From contig CM074194.1 in assembly GCA_037179385.1 (NCBI GenBank), positions 4,357,001 to 4,421,000 on the forward strand: a DNA stretch of 64,000 bases, read 5' to 3'. The notes beneath the pieces are model-generated. The model was not told where the DNA came from and made no database searches. It was given only the letters and a program-made list of their open reading frames with translations. Below, one piece after another: positions 23,463 to 34,400 of the stretch (positions within the stretch are counted from its first letter, which is position 1; every line of letters begins with the position of its first letter). Position numbers and translations under genes: made by a program. The stretch comes from Holothuria scabra. Lineage: Eukaryota; Echinodermata; Holothuroidea; Aspidochirotida; Holothuriidae.

Positions 23463-24457
23463 ACTAATCTGAACCTGGACCAAAAAAAAGGAAACCTGAC
23501 ATGAAGTGTTGCTTTTGGATGGCTAGCATTCTCTGGCCAAACTCACAATGTGAAATTTTTATCTGGGTGTGCAAAGTGCAAAACCTCTGTGAGTCTAAGG
23601 TGGTACTGGCTATAGGTTATGCCTAGATCACGTTGGAGGAAAACATTAAAACATATGGCCACACACAGGAAATTTCATGAGTAGTACAAATATGTGTATC
23701 TTCCACTGTTCGGAAAATTGGCTGTCTGCATAATTTCTTGAGGTAACTGTCAATGTTAAACATTTTCCAAACCAACTTTTTCCTCTCTAACATCGTAAGG
23801 TATTTATATAGTGTACAGATCTGATTTTTTTGAAAAAAAAAAAAAAAAATTCAGATCGTCTTTGGGACAAGCTTTCTGTAAAATTGAGGTTGTCTGAAAA
23901 AAATTGTCCAAATGAAAGTTAAAAATGATATACAAACAGTTGTATTTGATGTTTCTGCCATAGAAAACAAACATAAGACTTTTGTTTTGTAGTTTTCCAT
24001 TTATCTGTTTCAGTGGTGAATGATAGGCCACACCATTATCTCAATACACTTCTTCAGAGCATCTATTTTTCCATCAGACAACCTCAAAGAGACAAAGTGG
24101 ATGCCAAAAACCTCAAAGACAAAAAGTGGATATCTGAAACAATTTTTACACATCTCAGACAAAAGGAAGAATTCTTATTTTCAGCCCTGGTCTATACATG
24201 ACTTTCATGATGATATTGAGTCATAAGTTTACAATTAACTCATCTTTAAACCTGCTAAGTTTATGAACCATTAGGGGAGAGTCATTTACAGTATCTAACC
24301 AGCCAGTATGGGCAGGTGGGCAAAGGAAATGCATCAGTGACTTGGCCATTACTGCCAGTTAGATTTATGAGTCTGCCCTTAGGAATTTACAAGAAAGTGG
24401 AGAGGGATTACATGGACATTGGAACATGAATTAATTTCAATTACTTAGAGTACTTAC

Positions 24458-24588
24458 CTTTGTAATAATGCTCCAGCTGTTGCCTCAACCTTATACGTTT
24501 CAGTTCATCCGCATATTTATTATTAGCCACCTCAGGAGCAACAGGTTCATTCTGTCTAGTTATCATGCGAACTATCCGGCCTCCGTTT
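24458..24588 (-). CDS. SMIM19: SMIM19-like coding exon (cytosolic half)
   Basis: Acceptor CATGCACACAG precedes 24588 and donor GTAAGTA follows 24458 on the minus strand. The 131-nt exon starts with the third base of a codon split as AG|A (Arg) with the exon at 25933-26051. It then encodes 43 residues and leaves one base. The protein reads NGGRIVRMITRQ...DELKRIRLRQQLEHYYK. The KRN.GRI.RI and IRLRQQLE blocks match the region after the membrane segment in vertebrate SMIM19 (formerly C8orf40), as I remember it. Phase and both splice sites agree exactly. This half should lie next to the membrane and is helical and basic. Its molecular function is not established. Confidence 0.87.
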
Positions 24589-25932
24589 CTGTGTGCATGA
24601 TGGGATCAACAAAACTTTTACTCACATTACAAACTTGCAAAACTGGATCTGAATAAGATAGTACACCAAAGCATTGATTATGTTTGAAAGTATTTCTTAT
24701 CAAATGAAGAACCCCAGCAATTCAAACACATATTAATCATACAAAAAATCTTCTGTATGACTGGAATTATTGCTTACATACAGATATAGGGTTACCATAT
24801 TTCTGTTTGCAAAAAGTAGAATTTTTTTGGAGACTAATATAGGGGAGGGTCTAAGGGAATGGGGAAGGGGTATAAGCCATGGGAAGGGGGTGTCCCCAAA
24901 ATTTGGATTTTGGTACAAGGCTAAAAGCCAAATGATGCAATATTTGAAGCAGATTTCACAGTCTTAAGTTGTTAGCCCAATAGACCCATGGAGACAATTG
25001 AAGGGATGTTATGTTGGTTTGTATCACATTTAAACAGACCACAACTGCACACCGCTTTGTGAATGTGTAGGCTGTGCACACTTCCTCTAAAGGAGCTTCA
25101 ATGATAGATAGCTAAACATTAAATGTGAAACAAAAGTGATGACACCCAAGGTTTACAGCAGCAACCCATATAGGTCTAGTCAGTCTACGGCACTTGTCTC
25201 ATGCAGTACTAAGTGTTACCATACTGAATTGCCAACGGCTAGCAGCTACTCTGATTAGCTGTTTGATAACGCATGTATGCCAACAACACATAGTCTAATT
25301 ATGCAAGTCCCATCAATAGTAGTCACAGTAAATGTCCGCTGCTTGCCCAGCCAAGGCCTGTATTCCCTTTTGATATAATTGGAACAATTTGCCTTATCGC
25401 CCGAGATACTCTCTTTCCTGTTCAAAAATTCCACAACCCCGATAAATTGGGAAGGATGTTTACCCTAAAGCCCACTATGCAATGGGACTTATTACAAACA
25501 AGACTGTCTCGTCATGGTGAGCGATTGACAACTAACTGGTTTTAAGAGCATAGTTTCCACATTATGCAACAAGTCGTAGGTACATGAAGCAACTCACTCA
25601 AAATTCTAATGTTTAACACACTCTTTATTTGAAGAGACAGGAAAGTGTTCTGTCCATTCGATTTAACTGAACTTCACAGGCTTCATTCAAGAAGTCTGTC
25701 ATTGTTGTCAGTTGCGCATTCAGTTTCATGCTACCAAACATGTTTGGTCTCATTATACTGGGTTGCAAGTCTGCATGCTTGCAACTAGTTGCAAAGCATT
25801 CCACACATTAAGTTGCACAATGTGGACGGGGTGATAAAATATGGAGTGGTTTGGGAAAAACAGCAGTCAGAGGTATTTTGAACAGGTGTTTAACTGATGA
25901 CATCAAAATTCTTAACATGACGCATCTCTTAC
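24589..25932 (-). other. SMIM19 intron
   Basis: Bounded by donor GTAAGAG (25932 downward) and acceptor CACACAG (ending at 24589). I see no element ends or coding frames of note; it is AT-rich. Confidence 0.7.
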
Positions 25933-26072
25933 CTTTTGAAGTAGTAGAGGAACCACAGTGATACACACACTACAACCATGTATATGTTTGTGGCCTCATT
26001 CCAGTGGTCAATGTGAACCTCAGGAGGGAGTCCATTGTTTTCTTTGGCCATGCTTCAAGATGAGGATATTTC
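25933..26072 (-). CDS. SMIM19: SMIM19-like first coding exon (membrane segment)
   Basis: On the minus strand ATG lies at 26051-26049, and 39 codons plus AG run to donor GTAAGAG after 25933. Residues 1-20 (MAKENNGLPPEVHIDHWNEA) precede one hydrophobic segment (IYMVVVCVSLWFLYY, about residues 23-37) and a basic FKR. The WNEATN-Y motif entering the membrane segment, followed across the splice by KRN.GRI, is the signature I know from SMIM19, a small single-pass membrane protein of about 107 residues in human. TTTACTCTTCAG just upstream (26084-26073) looks like an acceptor, implying a separate 5' non-coding exon at higher coordinates. I chose this ATG because the two upstream codons in the 22-nt leader give no earlier start. 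Confidence 0.88.
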
Positions 26073-28120
26073 CTGAAGAGTAAATACAAAACAAACAATC
26101 CTTTGTGTTGTGTGAATGTTGTTCATAATAAAGTTTTGATATTTTCTGACAGGGAAGGGAAAGAGTACAGAAGGGAAAATTTGGACTGTTCTTCAGCCAA
26201 TGACTTTCTTTTGTGCATATTAAAAACAAATATAGGCATAAAGGTACTAAGGTTTTGAGTTTTGAGGCATGCCAGTGCCACAGCACAGCATCACTCACCT
26301 CAAATAACTGTAAGGATTGTGTTTTTTTGAACAACCAGATGCAGAATTGGAGCTCATATAAATTAATACCAATCTAACAGTAAAATGAAAATGTGGGATG
26401 CAATGGGTGTCTCATTTATAGTGGGGGGATTTGGCTCAGGTGTTCATGATCTGGTGGGAGCCTAGTGGGAGTTTAAGAAGAAGCTGACCCTAGAAGGTTT
26501 CATCGCCTAGTGTATGCTACAATCCTGAACAAAATTATCTGGGGAAAATCCCCCATGCCCCATCTCAATGTTGGTTTCAAGGATGAATAAAAGTGCACAG
26601 GCTTCCTCTCAGCAAAAAGTGCACTCTTCTTTTTCTCAACACTGACTAAGGGGTGGCTGGGAAAAACACATTCAAAATATGTTACAGGTCCAAAAGCGTC
26701 CCAATGATTTTGTCCAGGATTGTACATATATTGGTATCATATTGTTGATTTTTGAGAATACTACTGTAAGGAACTGAATTCAGACCACTGTTTTCTCTGA
26801 AAAATTATATATTGGGTCAATACACTCAGTATGAGAAAGTTTGACTCATTTGAAATTTCTGTCTTGTGCATCTGAACACCAATCCAATGTGGGAAAAAAA
26901 TTAAACCCTCTTTAGACATTTTTTCCCACAAACATCAGTGCATCAAATTGACGATACATTGCATCAAAATTGTTTCAAAGCAGCTTAGCTTAGACACTGT
27001 TTAAGACTTTGAAACAATAATTTAACTATGTGTAATAGATAACAATATCCACCCAAGAATACAGGTTGTCCAAATCTCAATACTGATGAACAAATGCCTG
27101 TTGTAGATCTAAATTTTTGGCCGCAAGAAATTATACATACAGTATACCTGTAAAATGATCTCTCTACAGTATAATTCAAAACACTTGTTATGTTAACCTA
27201 TGATCAATTACTGTAGTAGACAAGTCATCCACAGAGTTGGTGCCTTAAACATGAAAACTAAAATGTACATCTAAATTTCTAAATTAATAATCTTGTCAGA
27301 ATAAAGAGAAATGTAGAATGGGCAATGGAAATGAGTTTCCAAAAGTGCACTTGGTTAAAAAAGAACACAAAACTAACTTTGAAGCTGTACTTTTTGTTAA
27401 AACCACCCCAAACAGTGAGCTGTACAAAAATATAAAAAGAATTATTATAGAAAATGTACGGGGCCTGAAGTAAAGTTTGGGAAAGGGTCTGGCACTTGAT
27501 TGAAGATTTACTACTGTAGGTCCAACCCATTTGATAGAGAAGCATGTTTTGATTCTGCTGTCTGTAATATGTGTAAAATATACAAAGGACTACAGGTATG
27601 TTAGAAAACTGAGGTGGTCTACTGCATTGAATGTTAAGATTGTGAAGGTGACTTTACTGTAAATACATCAATGGAGAAACTTCAAGAAAGAAGTCTGGGA
27701 GAGAGATTGGACAAGCATAACAAGTATGAATAACAAGCAATTGGTATTCTTTGACCATAAACACAATCGACATCATTGACACCCATATTGGCTACCCTTT
27801 GTGTAGGCAGGTTTCTGAAGCTGTTTGCATCAGTGAATTGACCCCTAAGCTAAATTGAAAAGAAGAGTGAGCAAATGGTAGACTTTTTATGTATAGAACT
27901 ACTCAACTGTAGTGTTAGTAGCGCTATCCTCCACAAAAACTGAGTGGCAATAGAAAAAAGATAATTTCATAGTCCTATTGGCTTGATTGTAAATTTGTCA
28001 CCTCTCAGAAAAATTTTGTGCATGATTTGATGCAAGTTATCACCTCAACAAAGCAGAATATGCAAAGGACCAAAGGTACATGATTACTGTGGACTACATG
28101 CAGGTTTATACAAACATAGG
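26073..28120. other. No gene or repeat supported
   Basis: AT-rich, non-coding. It may include the 5' non-coding exon and promoter of the SMIM19-like gene, but no CpG-rich block or clear donor was found. Frames up to 104 codons here (for example 26020-26334 minus) overlap the real exon in another frame or lack domains. Confidence 0.4.
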
Positions 28121-28203
28121 TTAGTTAGTTATAGAGTTTTATCACTCTGGTTCCAACCAATTGGTTCAAGTTGAGCCAGCCACGGCCTTTTTTCCCATTG
28201 TGA
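28121..28203 (-). mobile_element. tRNA-SINE 3' fragment next to the LTR element
   Basis: The plus strand reads TTAGTTAGTTATAGAG, then GGTTCCAACCAATTGGTTCA and CACGGCCTTTTTTCCCA. This is the inverted 3' body and CTAA tail of the 3268-3506 SINE. It stops about 60 bases before the retrotransposon LTR at 28268. Confidence 0.7.
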
Positions 28204-28267
28204 ATGAATGGTCTAGGGCTATGTGCCTATATGTACAGTACTGTATGTATATATGCGAATGTATGTA

Positions 28268-29960
28268 TGTAAGGACCACAGCCTGGTCACCTTCCTTGGT
28301 CGCTTGCAATTTTATTACCTTGTTTGTGTCAGGGAGCTAGAGTATGATAGCTACTCTTGTCCTTGTACATACTGCATCTGTTCCTCTTATGTGTTACCAC
28401 ATAGTAACTTCTTTTAGTTTTCTTTTGTTTTTGTGTAACCTTGTTTTTATGATGTGTATCCTGCCTCTGTCCTGTTGGAGCTCATGTTCTCCACATGGGT
28501 CCTGGAGGGTAGACAATTTTTATGACATGTAAATGAGGTCCAATTGGGCGGGCTTTTTAACTGTTTCGATTGGTTCAGGGTGCCATCCTTGGTAGCTAGG
28601 GCTAGGAATAGCCAATGGTTGCAATTTTAAGAGTCACATGACTTGACCAGAGATTGAGAGTTTCCCTCATGGTTTTAGGAGAAGGAGAGAGAGACTTGAG
28701 CTTTGATACTGAGAGGTTGCAAGCAAAATGGGAGCTCTTTCAATTCTCCAATAATTTCATACTTTATTGACCGGTACTGTGGAAACTTTGCTATGGCTTC
28801 AAAGGAGGAAATATTTAAAGTTTTTATCGGTGATACAGTTTAGTGACTTTGTACCTCGCATCCATGGTGTAACTCTGTAAATATAATTCATCTTTCCATT
28901 TAGACTGGAAAGACATCTTTGTCAAAAGTTAGTATGTGAGCTACTGTACCTAGAGCCTCTTAAAAGAGATTTGACTATTTTCTCTTGAAATGGAACCACC
29001 TTAAGGAATGATCTGTATGTTTTAAATCTTATTGTCAACCTTTGCATATACCTGGGTCTTGTCTGGCACCATTTAAGACAGACAGAAGCTATAGAATTAT
29101 TTTTTTGTGCAACTCCATTATTCATATTATTGCCTTGTTGTACTGAACTGGAAAAGAACTGGAATATTTCTTTTATCTTAATATGGACACTGAGGATATC
29201 CCATTGGTGCATGATACTTCATTACAAAATTCATTCATGTTAGTTAACCTCTGACTTGAGATTGAACGTAGAAATAATATCCAGTACGAGAGACTGTATC
29301 CAGTGAACCTCTTTTGCACCAGAGTTACCGATATATTTTGATCCTGTGTTCCTTATGTGAGACTTTTCCTGGACAATACCAGAAATCACACTGTGAAGGA
29401 GTGTGATTTCATTTTGTAATTTTTGTATGCTGGATACCTGACTGAGTGACATCAGACGTCCGATGCTTAGCAGATGCTGTGGCCCGTACCCCTACCCAAC
29501 GAACCACTAGATGTCAGATGTCGCCAACGTACAGATAAGATATTTCTTTTTTTTGTGCGCACACTAGGCCTATGTTGTACTAATTATTTCTCTTAAATTA
29601 AGAGTCATTTGGCCATTTGACATCAGTCACTTGTTTTGTAGATCTTACATTTGATAGCACAATGTTTTGAGGCATATATTGCTATATGCTTATCCAGGTT
29701 GTCATGTGAGTTCATATCGTACATCAGTTTTCTGTAAATATATTTTCGTTTATACTCTAGTTGCCAGTGTTATCAATTTTCTTGAAACTCAGCAGTGTAA
29801 TTTCTCCTTGTCTAGCATGGTCTTGGGTCTTCATACTCAACGACCATGGGAGCCCACTAAATAAACTTGTCATCTAGCAGGTTTGACAAGAACCCTAGGA
29901 TCCCTGCATGCTGGACACCAAACATCACATCCAGTAGGCTATGTGGGGGATCCTCTTACA
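28268..29960 (+). repeat. 5' LTR
   Basis: 1693 bp, with termini TGTAAG/CTTACA forming a perfect 6-bp inverted repeat. AATAAA at 29860-29865 is the likely polyadenylation signal. The LTR is long for this class. Its open frames (up to 96 codons on the minus strand) are identical in both LTRs only because the LTRs are nearly identical, and they show no domain. Confidence 0.95.
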
Positions 29961-29961
29961 T

Positions 29962-29981
29962 TGGTAGTACGAGTGGGGTTC
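29962..29981 (+). promoter_or_regulatory. Primer binding site for minus-strand DNA synthesis
   Basis: One base after the LTR, TGGTAGTACGAGTGGGGTTC is complementary to a tRNA 3' end. It implies CCA, discriminator A, acceptor strand TCGTACT, T-stem CCCAC and the start of a T-loop. The agreement with tRNA geometry over 20 bases supports the call. I do not recognise which tRNA it is. Confidence 0.75.
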
Positions 29982-30103
29982 AATTATTTTTGTGGGCTCA
30001 AATTTCTTTTTGGCTACTGTAGTAAGCACTCATTTTGATAACACTGGCAAGTTAAGAGTTTTTAAGGTTACATTATTAATTTAGCACTTAGCTCCAGTTA
30101 ATT

Positions 30104-31126
30104 ATGGCTGATGAAGAAGGCACCCCTGGGTCCTCTAACGGCTCTGGTAACCCCCCACCTACACCTGCCCCGGCAGTGTATATTCCTATCAATCATCAGA
30201 TTCAGACATTTGTAGGGGATCCTGTTAGTTCCAATGATCCTAGTTGGGGAGAATGGGTGGGTAGCCTCAAGGCTGCCATTAAAGCTTGGAGAACCCCAGA
30301 CGATCAACAGGCAGAATTAGCCCTCCGGTACCTGGGTGGGGTAGCGCGGAGGGAGGTGTTGGTTCTAGAAGAAGCAAAGCGATCAACTTTGGAGGGAGTG
30401 CTCGACCACTTAGAGACAATTTATGGTGACCACACACCTTTGGTAAAGCTGATGGGTGAATTTTATGCTAGATGCCAGCACAGGGATGAGAGTATACGGC
30501 AGTATTCCCTGTGTCTAGAAGAGTTGTTAAGACGTGTGGCCTTACGATACCCCCAGTCTTTAACCAATGCAGACAGAACCCTGAGGGATAAATTTGTGGA
30601 TGGCATTCAAAGCCATACCAAAAGAATGGAGTTGAAGAAGGAGGTGAGGAAAAGGGATGCCATCACGTTCCCCCAAGTAAAAGCTGAGGCTCTTGAGCTA
30701 GAAAAAGCTAATAGGATTGGTAATACAGAGGATGTAATTGGGGTTGGGATGCAACAGATAGGGGCACCCACAACATTGACACAGAATACTTCTCCAGTGC
30801 CTGGTACTACTACTTTTCATGAGTGGCAACGAACCATGGAAGCTGCTTTCTCAAACATGCAAAGGCAAATGCAGCAGTTACAGGTGACAGTTGCAATGGC
30901 TATGTCTAGCCCACCAGCACAACCACCTGCTCGTAGAAGGGTGACTGATAGATTTACAGAAGATGGGCGTCCTATCTGTAGGAATTGCAACTGACCAGGT
31001 CATATTGCCAGGTACTGCAGACAACCACAAAATCCACCCCGAAGTCCACTGCCAACTACATCAGCAGATGTCCCTCCAACCACACCCCAACAATCTCCGG
31101 CTAACCCAAATGAGTCAATTCCATAG
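30104..31126 (+). pseudogene. gag: gag: capsid and zinc knuckle, interrupted by TGA
   Basis: The frame opens with ATG at 30104 and runs 296 codons to TGA at 30992-30994. Reading on in the same frame, it continues to TAG at 31124-31126. Residues about 25-230 look like a retrotransposon capsid (FVGDPVSSNDPSWGEWVGSL near the N-terminus, then a long helical stretch ending LELEKANR). Residues 235-265 are Gln/Met-rich. The nucleocapsid part holds one CCHC knuckle: C292, C295, H300 and C305 with spacing 2-4-4. The TGA is codon 297, between the second Cys and the His, so termination destroys the knuckle. A C-to-T change of an Arg codon (CGA) is the simplest origin. The tail after the knuckle is Pro/Thr-rich. 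The capsid packages element RNA in the cytoplasm. Confidence 0.9.
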
Positions 31127-31491
31127 TTGAGGGCCAAATTATGGAAGGTGATGCCTCAATAGGTCCAACTGAACCCACCCAAAAATTTAGAGAAAAGGTT
31201 GTGGGGGATTACATGGTAACTGACATTTTAATTGAGGGTCATGCAACTTCATGCATTATTGACACTGGGTCACAAGTGACCACCATATCTGAGAGTTATT
31301 TTCATGGATACCTAGCAGACAAACTGAGCTCTCCAGGCCCATTAAAGTGGCTTAGGCTTAAAGGTGCTAACAACCTTCGTGTCCCTTTTTCAGGCTGTAT
31401 TGAGGTCAATATGGTTATAGCAGGGGTTAAAATTAATATCATACCCTTCTGGTCCCTGAAGATGCTGCTAAAGGCATACCCTGCTTACTAG
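31114..31491 (+). pseudogene. pol: pol N-terminus: aspartic protease, 3' part frameshifted
   Basis: This frame is -1 relative to gag. It is open from 31114 (after TGA at 31111) and so overlaps the end of gag by about 12 bases. The first ATG is at 31141. The active-site triad D-T-G (IIDTGSQVTTIS) is at 31261-31269, residue 41 from that ATG, followed by a flap-like stretch. After about 31448 the frame ends in WSLKMLLKAYPAY and a stop. The downstream +2 reading LVPEDAAKGIPCLLG, which leads into the 31494 frame, is what the family predicts. One base has therefore been lost at 31447-31449. The protease would process Gag and Pol. Confidence 0.85.
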
Positions 31492-34400
31492 GTATGAATG
31501 CTATCAAGCAATGCCAGTCTGTACTGTTTACTCAAGCCACAGCTATCAATGACTCACAGTCAATGAATAACAGTGCTGAAACACAGGCTCTCCATCAATT
31601 AATACACATGGCTGAGCAGACTGTAAACAATAACAGTCAAACAGAACTGTTAGGTAAAGTATCAGTCCCCAGGGGTCAGTCTGTCCTTGTTCCTGCTAGA
31701 CATGAAGTAGTAATAGAGGGTTACTGTATGTTAGAAGGGCATACTGTTGGCCAGGGTATTATTGAAGCTTTGCCTGAAGACCAAAACAATCTACCAAAAG
31801 ATATATTAGTTGCAAGGTCACTATCTTCTGTTACACACAACAGAGTGTATGTCACACTTATGAACATAGGAACTAGAGATATCCTTCTTAGGAAAGGGAC
31901 TGTACTGGGTGAGCTGCATGAGGTAGAATTGCTACATTCTCAGGCACCTGAGGTTAAATTGGTACAGATAGATCAACAGACAGTTGAAGTTGTTCTAACA
32001 GAACAAAGTGGCTCTCAAAATGCAAATGCTACAGATGGTCAACACTCCACTGGTCTATTGCCAGTGCCTGTTAATGTTAGCCTGACAACTCTTACTCCTG
32101 ATGAGATAAATTCACTTTCTAAATTCCTAAGTGATCATCAAAATGCCTTTGCCAAAGATGACAGTGACTATGGGTGTACCACTACCATTACCCATGAAAT
32201 TCCTACTGGTGATAATCCCCCTATTCGGGAAAAATATAGAATGATTCCCCCAAAATTGTATCAGGAAGTGAAAGACCAAATTAAGGTATTGTTAGAGAAA
32301 GGGGTAATCAAGGAGAGCTTTAGTCCCTGGGCAGCCCCTACAGTGCTAGTGAGAAAGAAGGATGGGAGGATTAGGATTTGTGTGGACTATCGCAGACTAA
32401 ATGCGATAACCAGGAAGGATGCTTACCCCCTCCCCCGAATTGAAGAATCCATGAATGCACTGGGCAGTGCCAAATTGTTCTCCACCTTAGATTTGTTAAG
32501 TGGCTATTGGCAAGTTGCTATGGACCCTAACGATAGACAGAAAACGGCCTTTACCACGCCTATGGGGCTCTTTGAATGGCAACGCGTCCCTATGGGCCTG
32601 TGCAACGCACCGGCGACGTTTCAAAGACTGATGGAAGCATGCCTCGGGGATTTCAATTACGAATCTGTCCTCCTATATCTTGACGACATCATCGTCTTTT
32701 CCGAAGACTTCCCATCACATCTAGAGAGACTGGGGAAAGTATTAGATCGACTCGTGAAACATGGGCTGAAGGTCAAACCTACTAAGTGCCACCTGCTGCA
32801 GAGTAAAGTGCGTTACCTTGGTCATGTGGTGTCAGCAGAGGGTATTGCTACAGAACCAGAAAAATGTCAAGTTATTGAACATTGGCCCAAGCCCTCAACA
32901 GTACAAGAGGTCAGAAAGTTTCTTGGGATGGCAGGATTTTACCGCCGTTTCATTAAAGACTTTTCTAAAATAGCAGGTCCGCTGTATGCTCTCACTGCCA
33001 AATCTAAAAATGGGCTACCTCCTAGTAAGACTATTGAGTGGACCCCCCGTTGTCAGACAGCCTTTGATAATTTGAAACAGAAGCTAACCTCACCCCCAAT
33101 CCTAGCCTAGGCAGATTTCTCCCTACCTTTCCGAGTATACACTGACGCCAGTGCCGCTGGATTAGGAGCTGTTCTTACACAAGTACAAGGAGACCAAGAA
33201 CGAGTTATAGCCTATGCAAGCCGAAGTCTTCGTAAGACTGAGAGAAATGATCAGAATTACAGTGCTTTCAAACTAGAATTACTGGCAATCACTTGGGCTG
33301 TGACACAGAAGTTTAAATCTTATCTACTAGGTGCTGAGATTTCTGTGTATACCGATCATAGACCACTACAGTTCCTAGCCACAGCTGACCTTGGTGCTGT
33401 TGAACAGAGATGGGTTGCCAAACTTGCAAATTTTCATTACACCATCATTTATAAACCTGGCAAGGAAAATGCAAATGCTGATGCACTGTCCCTCCTCCCA
33501 CCATACCCTGAGTCCCTGTCTGATGGGCAAGAAGAAGAAGAGGAGATCTACAACCTTCAACAGCATGTTAACTATCAATTGCCTTCTCAAGAATCGAGTC
33601 AAATCAGTTCTAGTAATCCCTCATCCCAGGATGATTTTCTGCAGACCCAGCAAGATTTAGATCCTGCAATATCAGAAATAAAGGGCTATGTGGCAACTGG
33701 TAGGCGACCTTTCTACAGTGGTGACTCATCAGAAGTGAAGCTCCTGCTTAAACAGTGGTCCAACTTGCAACTACTAGATGGGCTTCTGTTTAGGGCCCTG
33801 CCAAAGAGTGGTTCCCAGGATCCAGTGAGACAACTTGTGGTACCGGTTAGTATGAGAGCAAGAATCCTACATGGGTTACATGACCAAGCAGGACATTTTG
33901 GTACTACCAGAACTATGGCACTTCTTCAAGAGAGATACTACTGGCCTGACATGAGGAGGAATGTACAAAGGTATTGCTCAGAGTGTGAACGCTGTAATCT
34001 AGCCAAACCACCCACTACCACTTCAAAAGCCCCATTGAATAATATCCAGGTATCTGCACCCTTAGAACTCATTGCTCTTGACTTTTTGAAATTAGATCGT
34101 TCAGCTGATGGTTTTGAGAATGTTTTAGTCATTACAGATCATTTTACTAAACTAGCAGTTGCTGTGGCCACCAGAAATCAGACAGCAGTTACTACAGCTA
34201 GGGCTCTATGGCAGCATTTCATTACCAAATATGGCTGTCCAGCACGAATTTTAACTGACCAAGGAGCAAACTTTGAGTCACAGCTTATAAAGGAGCTCTG
34301 CCAGATGTACAACATCACAAAAAGTAGGACCACCCCATACCACCCGTCAGGAAATGGACTATGTGAAAGGTTCAACCGTACCCTCATTAACATGGTTCGT

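Larger units (their letters stand above)
18376..24457 (-). other. Presumed SMIM19 intron between 17915 and 24457
   Basis: If the candidate last exon is right, this is intronic. Besides the listed repeats it holds only AT-rich DNA and scattered short frames without domains. A decayed minus-strand trace of the minisatellite family lies at about 21330-21560 (TATCTTGAGATATCTTGTTC, ATGACCTTAATCGCCCAAAA). Confidence 0.45.

Noticed and set aside
28922..29212. A conserved minus-strand LTR gene, seen identically again at 36299-36589
   Set aside because: The identity only reflects the near-identical LTRs; the frame has no domain and is not longer than expected in AT-rich DNA.
30992..30994. TGA as selenocysteine in gag
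   Set aside because: No SECIS-like element was found, and a Cys-like residue is not expected at that knuckle position; mutation or readthrough is simpler.
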